From: an uncultured Pseudomonadota bacterium
Lineage (GTDB): Bacteria > Pseudomonadota > Gammaproteobacteria > Burkholderiales > Methylophilaceae
Direction of reading: 5' to 3'
Length of the DNA stretch: 43,518 nucleotides
Assembly (NCBI GenBank): GCA_903846555.1
Contig: CAINBI010000040.1
Span: 1 to 43,518, forward strand
The notes below the pieces were generated by a model. That model saw nothing but the letters and a program-made list of their open reading frames with translations. It was not told the DNA's origin and made no database searches. This document shows positions 39,301 through 43,518 of the stretch, one piece after another. A program made the position numbers and the translations under genes. How positions within the stretch are numbered: the stretch's first letter is position 1; each line of letters opens with the position of its first letter.

Positions 39301-41574
39301 CGTTAGGTTCTGGATACTATTATAGGTATCACCCGCTGCGTCATTAGTTTGTGTGACTATTGGTCCGGCACTAAATGTAGTCGTGAGTGAAGAAGTTACG
39401 CCAAACACAGAGTTTGCATAAGTCACAGTATTGGTGCCAGTTCCTCCATTAAACGTATCGCCACTACTTAAACCTTCCAAAGTATCATTACCTGCACCAG
39501 CAGTCAGCACGTTGGCAGCGCCATCACCTATCAAGGTATCGTTAAATGCAGTGCCAGTCAGATTTTCAATGCTCACATAAACGTCACCAGCAGCATTATT
39601 AGTGGCTGATATTGGTGTAAGTAATAATCCTGAATCCAATATCGCGACTACAGATGAAGCTGAAGCTTCATAACTCACAGTATCAAATCCGCCATGCCCA
39701 TCATATTGATTGGCTTGCACACCGAGCCCGCTGATAAAGGTATCGTTGCCTGAACCACCAATCAAATTTTCAATCGAGATCAATGTATCACCGTCAGCTT
39801 CGCCTTGCGTACCTGTGTTGCTTGCCAAACTCACTGTCACTGCACTAGTGGCGAATGCGTAACTCGCAGTATCATTGCCTAAACCGCCATTAAGGGTATC
39901 TGCATTTAAACCACCAATCAGTTTATCGTCGCCTGCACCACCTGTAAGCACATTCGCCTGCCCATCACCAATCAGCGTATCATCCCATTGTGAACCTGTC
40001 AGATTTTCAATCTTCACAAAAGTATCACCAGCAGCATCATTTGTGGTAGAAACACCTAAGGCTAAATCAAGCGAAGCAACCACACCCAATGTAGATGCTT
40101 CATAGGTCACGACATCAACACCCACGCCACCATCCATTGCATCAACACCTGCACCTCCGATAAAAGTATCGTTGCCGGCTTCGCCATAAAGCGTATCGTC
40201 ACCAATGCCGCCGTCCAATATATCATTCGCTGTGCCGGCATAAATCGTATCGTTGCCATCTTCACCATGAATTAAATCTGCACCTGCACCCACATGGATA
40301 ACATCATCACCATTACCTGCAAAAACTTCCACCCCTACACCGCTGCGAGGTAATACCAATCGAGGGTTATTGTTATCATCCGGCACGTTGAAATCTGTAG
40401 CAGTCAGAGCATCACGCCAAGTAAAGGCAAGGTTAATATAATCAGTAGGGACTAATACCAGCCCAGCATGTCCATTGACCACTAAATCAGCCCCAAAATC
40501 AATGGGGGCATGGCTATCATTGATGTCATAAACGATTTGTATATCTGCACCATTCACCAGCATGTCGGTTGTCGGGGTTATATGCCACGAGTTTAGCGTT
40601 GGACCATCTCGGGTGACTCCGGCACCTTGCAAATTAAACCCTGGAATCTGGGCGATTGCCGTTGCATTGAATATCAATTGAATGGAATCAATTGCTGAGT
40701 AGTTATTAAACGTGACATGCAGCGTTTTACTCCACTGCCCTTCACCAGCACTAAATGCTGGATTAAAGTTAATGGCATCGGCAGCACCCGTGCCATGAAT
40801 CACTTCACGCGTGGCTTGCCCAGCGGGGCTGTACCTAGCCGCTAACTGATCGGCTGTTCCATTAGGATCATAAGCGCCAAGCGGCAAATCTGCCCGCCCT
40901 GAAGGGTCAGCTTTATATGAAGATGATGTATATAAATCTGCATGAGAATTTGGATTGCCAGCACCACTGAGAATATCCGATACCGTTTGTGTAGGCTTGC
41001 CTCGAGAATAGCTGGGCGTGGCCGTAACTGCTGGAAAAGTAACGGTTGCAGGCACGTCACCTTCACCACCTCCATTGCCCGGCCCCTTACCCGGCCCCTT
41101 ACCTACACCAGCCGATGTGCCAACGCCTATTTTTACCATAGGCGCTGGGGGCGGCGTATCAGGTTGATGTTCGCTCTGCGTTTCACTCGCTTCAGGCGGC
41201 GGATTAGCGTCAATATTTTCGCTCACCAACCTAAGACTGCCAGCTTTGGATGGATTGGCAACACCTACCAATTTAAATAAATCTGATAGGCTAATATGGC
41301 GGTCGTTGAAAATTGCCTCTAGCGGATTCGGGCTTAATGCGTCCAACGCACCATTAGGAATAACGACATGATCACCATTAGCAAACGTAAGCAATAAATC
41401 CACATCGGCAATATCAACCAACTTAAGCGTACTCAGCGCCTCTTTCACCACGATAGTGCCATCTGGTGCAGTTGTTACCTGAACAAGATTACCAACCGTG
41501 AGCGCGTGATCGCTGACTTTTTCATCAACTTGAGCTGCCGCTGGCTGTGCTTTAGGTGTTTTGTGGTTTGCCAT
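33385..41574 (-). CDS. Giant RTX repeat adhesin secreted by type I system
   Basis: This 2729-residue protein starts MANHKTPK with AAGGAG 8 bases upstream; the frame opens 36 bases earlier. Residues about 24-120 form a compact N-terminal module (FANGDHVVIPNGALDAL, LSDLFKLVGVANPSKAGSLR). A Pro-rich linker, a GKGPGKGPGNGGG stretch and a unique domain to about 418 follow. From about 420 to 2590 there are some 26 repeats of about 80 residues, each with two parts. One is GDAAGDTY.SIENLTGS.FNDTL; the other is RTX nonapeptides (GGAGDDTLEG) ending DTASY. They should form calcium-bound beta-rolls. The last ~140 residues are non-repetitive and probably carry the secretion signal. I found no Cys on reading through. 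It is likely a surface adhesin or biofilm matrix protein. Confidence 0.9.
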   Translation of the reverse strand: MANHKTPKAQPAAAQVDEKVSDHALTVGNLVQVTTAPDGTIVVKEALSTLKLVDIADVDLLLTFANGDHVVIPNGALDALSPNPLEAIFNDRHISLSDLFKLVGVANPSKAGSLRLVSENIDANPPPEASETQSEHQPDTPPPAPMVKIGVGTSAGVGKGPGKGPGNGGGEGDVPATVTFPAVTATPSYSRGKPTQTVSDILSGAGNPNSHADLYTSSSYKADPSGRADLPLGAYDPNGTADQLAARYSPAGQATREVIHGTGAADAINFNPAFSAGEGQWSKTLHVTFNNYSAIDSIQLIFNATAIAQIPGFNLQGAGVTRDGPTLNSWHITPTTDMLVNGADIQIVYDINDSHAPIDFGADLVVNGHAGLVLVPTDYINLAFTWRDALTATDFNVPDDNNNPRLVLPRSGVGVEVFAGNGDDVIHVGAGADLIHGEDGNDTIYAGTANDILDGGIGDDTLYGEAGNDTFIGGAGVDAMDGGVGVDVVTYEASTLGVVASLDLALGVSTTNDAAGDTFVKIENLTGSQWDDTLIGDGQANVLTGGAGDDKLIGGLNADTLNGGLGNDTASYAFATSAVTVSLASNTGTQGEADGDTLISIENLIGGSGNDTFISGLGVQANQYDGHGGFDTVSYEASASSVVAILDSGLLLTPISATNNAAGDVYVSIENLTGTAFNDTLIGDGAANVLTAGAGNDTLEGLSSGDTFNGGTGTNTVTYANSVFGVTSSLTTTFSAGPIVTQTNDAAGDTYNSIQNLTGSALADTLIGDSLVNRLDGGTGDDTLEGMASGDSLVGGDGNDTASYEHASAYVVASLTGGLVISQGDAAGDSFDHIENLTGTAFNDTLIGDDYVNILTGGAGDDSLEGLNGADSFIGDTGLDTVSYANSALGVVSSLTLSSAFTVGAAVTQTNDAAGDTYDTIENLAGSRSADTLIGDAQDNQLDGKDGNDILEGMGGADSLIGGNGTDTATYEHSTTAVVASMTLALAGIVNSGDAAGDTYNSIENLTGTDFNDTLIGNNVANVIFGGADDDILEGLGGSDTLNGGAGNNTASYEHAADLGGGAGVVASLSTFVAPTVSTGDALGDVYVNIKNLVGSAFNDTLIGDNQANVLTGGTGDDKLVGRGGADTLEGGLGSDTASYEYATSAVSVSLATNTGTQGEATDDVLNSIENLIGGSGNDTFISALGVQANAYDGRAGIDTVSYVASWAGVVAVLDPTQVSLVSQTNDAAGDTFTKIENLIGTGFDDTLIGTNSVNTLDGGVGNDTLEGLGGGDSFIGDVAGSDTVSYEHSALGVVSSLTLASALTVGPVVTQSNDAAGDTYSSIENMTGSQQADTLIGDAQANNINGGNGDDILEGLGGADTLIGGNGIDTASYVHAANAVVASLTDGLVGVTATGDAAGDTFLGIENLTGSNADDTLIGDGVANVITGGTGNDALEGLGGADTLDGGLGTDTASYAHAISYVNASLTTGLAGFTALGDAAGDTYISIENLSGTDSSDTLIGNSAANVISGGIGDDVLEGLGGADTLNGGTGINTASYEHGANQGAGLGVTASLLTPASNTGDALNDTYTNIQNLLGSAFNDILTGDANNNTLTGGDGNDTLTGGLGVDFLYGGNGNDNLFDDGIGAGILDGGVGDDIITLTGQDGTLDNIAGGTGIDTLVWASTTQIGRVDFNLFTGTVTYQFSGFGIKTNFTGIENVSVTGANNTYSYANNEDNIITGGSGVSDYVDYSYAVGGVQANLLTGVVTGGSGNDTLINIEHLYAVSLYNDVLIGNNSDNWIRGLSGNDVIDGGNGVDTWYIDYTGARVTASLMSAAQNTAMGIVMTGDASGDTISNMENIYSSYSDFLYGNAVANDLYGAGMLEGFLGGDNLRAQSTTTSYASYANAGNSYLAGQGITSAAGVGVIASLTTGLVTTTGDAAGDTYDSGIRNMMGSAFNDTLIGQANNNILNGGAGDDVLEGMDGADALIGGAGIDTASYAHANAGVIAAINGVLVGTNQALGDTFSSIENVTGSNFNDFLYGNSQDNIMVGGLGDDYLDGGSGNDTASYATATGSVNINMATNTVSGAAGNDTLVSIEKVIGSSFVDTITGTAGNDVIDGGAGSIADIIDGGAGSDTISYASALGPRSVILGDSNTDNDVLTSIENILGSQYGDTLTGDAGDNVIEGGLSGTALQIDTLSGGTNTAVGDTVSYENASSGVVVSLAIAIAQNTGVTGLDILSGFENLLGSAFDDTLTGDAGNNVIDGGSGNDILMGNAGADTLIGGLGIDTASYATSATAVNVTVNDAASGGDAAGDTLTGIENLIGSAGADTLTGDGGANTFDGGLGNDTINGLAGTDTVTYASAISAVSVDLGVLSNNVTGGAGTDTLSNIENIIGTNSSDTIIGDGNNNVFEGGLGADTMNGGGGIDTLTYANSNAGINMSLVVGAVNTGGDAAGDFLTGFGFSNIIGSAFGDTLKGNTADNSLSGGVGNDILIGGAGSDTLDGGLGLDTASYETSTVGVTVNLTSSTYRGLNQGAVYSGYGGAGDALGDTYSSIENVTGSGFNDALLGTTGNNVIDGGAGNDRMWGDGGNDIIYANQGNDVVFGEVGNDTIYVSVSSVAPASLYDGGSNEVSANVDGRDTIIMQGLTNGGYTFATLANVTDNMEGLNINGDGASTELTITSLDVRNYADAGKVSNIWITADAGDTINLTGVAAAGETYQNVAVAGGTDYLIFNAANTQVAAIHWQTA
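36800..39985 (-). repeat. Large super-repeats inside the adhesin
   Basis: The 80-residue repeats are themselves arranged in blocks. A block opening with NVLTGGAGDDKLIGG (about 39960) is followed by one opening NVLTGGTGDDKLVGR (about 38250). In both, a TQGEA repeat, a GVQAN.YDG segment and a series of alternating QTNDAAGD/GDAAGD repeats come in the same order. A 32-base run is identical at 39731-39762 and 38027-38058, 1704 bases (568 codons) apart. A shorter period of 495 bases (165 codons) is shown by identical 24-base runs starting at 39541 and 39046. All periods are whole codons. Confidence 0.8.
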
Positions 41575-41774
41575 GATCATTACTCCTTGAAAGATTTTTT
41601 GTGACATCAATTAATGTAAATACCACATACCATCAATTGTTTTCATACCCTCTTTGTTACATCGTCAACATTTTGTAATACTTGAATTTTGTATCAATAT
41701 ATTACATTGCCCCGCCGACTCAATTGCAATATTACCGTTAGGCGGTTTATCACTATCGCCTATCAGGCAGCATT
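41575..41774. other. 200-base gap before the adhesin start
   Basis: This AT-rich gap lies between the proton-channel gene and the adhesin, transcribed leftwards. On the minus strand a TTGACG about 70 bases before the adhesin ATG is followed after 15 bases by TATGAA, a weak promoter candidate. A short CCGCC/GGCGG pairing occurs just after the upstream gene's stop. The size of the gap suggests the adhesin may have its own control. Confidence 0.35.
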
Positions 41775-43067
41775 TTAATTACGAGATGATCTTTGAATTT
41801 CAATCAACATCGCGAGCAAACGATGTGTCTCTGCCGCATCATCTCTCAATAACAACTTCAATTCGCGCACCTGCTCAATCACATCAACATTACTTTTTTC
41901 CATCATACCGAGCATCACGCCCAATTGCCTGCCAACTCTTTGCAACTCATTACGAAAGTTTGTAGAAGCTTCTGAGTTTTCAGCCAAATTACGCAACATA
42001 TCGCTACGTTGCTTATTAAAATCTTCAATTTCCTTACCCAAGCCACGCTCTTGTATTCGGGTTGATTCAGCGATGCGCTCTTCTATGCGTCTTAATACCC
42101 GAATTTCATCAGATACAGACTCACCATCTTCTGATAGCGTATAGGTTTTCTCTGATGAAAGGCTAGACTTAGCTTGCTGTATTAAGCCTTCTGTACCACT
42201 TGCCTTTAGCTCAAATTGACTGCCAACAGTGCTAGCTACAGCACCATTCGCCACCATAGGTTCTACAGCACGTTTACCCAAACCTAACTTGAGCCCACTT
42301 TTACTGTAAGCAAAGCCATCTCTAGCCAGCGCAAACTCAATATGCTGCGCAACCTCAGAACCTAGAATAGACATTATTTCGCCCATGCAACGGCGTACTG
42401 ATACCATCATAAAGCCAATAATAATTGACCCAAGCAAGCCGTACATTGACGCTGAAAACGCAATGCCCATTGAGTGCATAGGTGCTTCCATGCGATTAAC
42501 CATCTGACTAAAGACCGTAATTGGATCAGCCGTTTTCATATCAAGCGAACCAAAGCTTGAAATCAATGTGGCAATATCATCTAAGGTTGCTAGCAAACCG
42601 ATAAATGTACCAAGCAAACCCATACCAACTAGCAATCCACCTAAAAACTGCGGCAATGCGTTACGGCTATTGAGTCGCGTGCCCGCTTTATGTAACTCAT
42701 TTTCAAGCGCAATTTGCTCCTGATGCGTAATTGATCGATTACTAGAAGCAGACACCATACGCAGTACATAAGCAATATCAGCATTGCAATTTAACGCCAT
42801 TTCCTGCAAAGTTTCTTGATCAGCACCAGTGCGCTGTGCCGTTGTAAAATCAGAAAGTTGCTTAGCCTCCTTCATGAGCTTGTTAATACTCATCAGTATC
42901 AGCACACCGCCAACAATGATGATAATGAAGATTAAATAATTAATCTGCGGATGCGGGTTGCTAACAATCGTTTTAATGATGGCTTTACGATAAAGCGCCG
43001 CGCCAAGTAATAGCAATATAAATGGCATTGCCGTATACAAGTAGTAAATTCTGAGTCGTTTGTACAT
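41775..43067 (-). CDS. MotA/TolQ/ExbB-like proton-channel protein in adhesin secretion locus
   Basis: This 430-residue membrane protein has hydrophobic segments near residues 12-27, 43-61, 141-165 and 200-224. The last two hold the hallmark MotA/TolQ/ExbB sequences GLLGTFIGLLATL and GIAFSASMYGLLGSIIIGF, lining the proton path in that superfamily. A ~50-residue stretch (65-135) and a long charged, probably coiled-coil cytoplasmic tail (about 320-430) flank them. It lies between HlyD and the giant RTX adhesin. In Salmonella SPI-4, SiiB (with SiiA) is a MotA-like partner of the giant adhesin SiiE, so a similar energising or gating role is inferred. No MotB-like partner is in the window. A chemotaxis or flagellar MotA is unlikely from context. 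Confidence 0.8.
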   Translation of the reverse strand: MYKRLRIYYLYTAMPFILLLLGAALYRKAIIKTIVSNPHPQINYLIFIIIIVGGVLILMSINKLMKEAKQLSDFTTAQRTGADQETLQEMALNCNADIAYVLRMVSASSNRSITHQEQIALENELHKAGTRLNSRNALPQFLGGLLVGMGLLGTFIGLLATLDDIATLISSFGSLDMKTADPITVFSQMVNRMEAPMHSMGIAFSASMYGLLGSIIIGFMMVSVRRCMGEIMSILGSEVAQHIEFALARDGFAYSKSGLKLGLGKRAVEPMVANGAVASTVGSQFELKASGTEGLIQQAKSSLSSEKTYTLSEDGESVSDEIRVLRRIEERIAESTRIQERGLGKEIEDFNKQRSDMLRNLAENSEASTNFRNELQRVGRQLGVMLGMMEKSNVDVIEQVRELKLLLRDDAAETHRLLAMLIEIQRSSRN

Positions 43068-43146
43068 AAATTTATTCCGTCAATTTAATTCGTTAATTGT
43101 CATCTGTATTATTTTGCTTGAAATACTAAAACTAACGCTGACCTCA

Positions 43147-43518
43147 CTACCTTGGATCTCTAAATGCACTATCACGAAAGCGCATTAAAGGTGAAAGAAG
43201 GTAAGAGAGTACAGTTCGCTTTCCTACAACAATATCGGCAACGGCTGTCATACCTGGTATTATTTCCATTGGCTGTTGATTTTGCGAATCAGCCTTAATA
43301 ATCACGCGGTAATAACGGCCTTCACGTTCATCTACAATTGTATCTGCACTCACTTCAGTAACTTTGCCAGCCAAGGTACCAAAAGTAGCGTAATCATAAG
43401 CGCCTATGCGTACTCGAGCCGTTAACCCGCTTCGCAGATTTGCTCTGTCATTGGGTTTGGCGCGCGCTTCAACAAGTACACCTTTATAATCTGGTGTAAT
43501 TTCCATTAACACTTCGCC
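43147..43518 (-). CDS. HlyD-family membrane fusion protein, C-terminal part
   Basis: Only the last ~124 residues are in the window; the frame stays open at the right edge. The readable GEVLMEITPDYKGVLVEARA and LRSGLTARVRIGAYDYATFG, then GRYYRVIIKAD and IIPGMTAVADIVVGKRTVL, are the barrel and C-terminal pattern of type I secretion adaptors such as HlyD, LapC and SiiD. The tail SYLLSPLMRFRDSAFRDP matches the usual end of such adaptors. It would bridge the ABC transporter to an outer membrane TolC-type channel. The MotA-like gene starts 79 bases downstream. Confidence 0.9.
   Translation of the reverse strand, partial: GEVLMEITPDYKGVLVEARAKPNDRANLRSGLTARVRIGAYDYATFGTLAGKVTEVSADTIVDEREGRYYRVIIKADSQNQQPMEIIPGMTAVADIVVGKRTVLSYLLSPLMRFRDSAFRDPR

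Noticed and set aside
34343-39347. Several plus-strand open frames opposite the adhesin
   Set aside because: They are low-complexity Pro/Ser/Thr-rich or His-rich translations of the antisense of the RTX repeats, with no family resemblance and no ribosome sites.
33900-40300. Regular short repeats that look CRISPR-like on the plus strand
   Set aside because: The period is whole codons of one long minus-strand frame encoding RTX nonapeptides, the repeats are degenerate, and there are no unique spacers of fixed length.
41654-41965. 103-residue plus-strand frame opposite the start of the adhesin region
   Set aside because: It is antisense to the 3' end of the MotA-like gene and the gap, with no recognisable motif or ribosome site.

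Overview
The window is one bacterial chromosomal segment of moderate GC. The best guess for the host is a betaproteobacterium, probably a Methylophilaceae relative such as Methylotenera. This is inferred from the gene set: a beta/gamma-type fatty acid cluster with PilZ between holB and tatD, a delta' subunit with the charged insertion that I recall from betaproteobacteria, a two-subunit pyruvate carboxylase, and O-succinylhomoserine sulfhydrylase. It was not proven by a search.

Layout. (1) 1-1429 is a gene-poor, decayed stretch with a truncated IS5-type transposase start and two copies of a short palindromic repeat. (2) 1430-14143, all on the minus strand, holds a small secreted protein, an MBL-fold hydrolase, and tatD-pilZ-holB-tmk-mltG-pabC-fabF-acpP-fabG-fabD-fabH-plsX-rpmF-yceD read right to left in transcription. 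This is the widely conserved envelope-lipid/DNA-replication cluster. Hairpins lie after fabF, between acpP and fabF, and between rpmF and plsX. (3) 14249-18257, plus strand, carries pyruvate carboxylase subunits A and B, a strong terminator, and the Maf-type pyrophosphatase yceF. The carboxylase pair sits between yceD and yceF, which are direct neighbours in enterobacteria. (4) 18281-24855, plus strand, is a copper/silver efflux island: a 12-bp perfect dyad, a small Cys/His/Met-rich secreted protein, and translationally coupled cusC-cusB-cusA. CusB carries a C-terminal CusF metallochaperone domain, and all three CusA metal-relay methionines are present. A long inverted repeat closes the unit. 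(5) 24951-30911 holds a DUF4139 protein coupled to an RsmI-like methylase, then metZ, rimO, a small membrane protein, and a ZIP metal transporter with a His-rich loop.

(6) 31117-43518, minus strand and running off the window, is the most interesting region. In transcription order it has an HlyD-type adaptor (partial), a MotA/TolQ/ExbB-like proton-channel protein, a 2729-residue RTX repeat adhesin, and a type I secretion ABC transporter. A proton-channel subunit embedded in a giant-adhesin type I secretion locus resembles the Salmonella SPI-4 sii arrangement (SiiAB with SiiCDF and SiiE). I infer an energised or gated surface adhesin system. The outer-membrane TolC-type partner and any MotB/SiiA-like partner are not in the window. 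No tRNA, rRNA or CRISPR array was seen.
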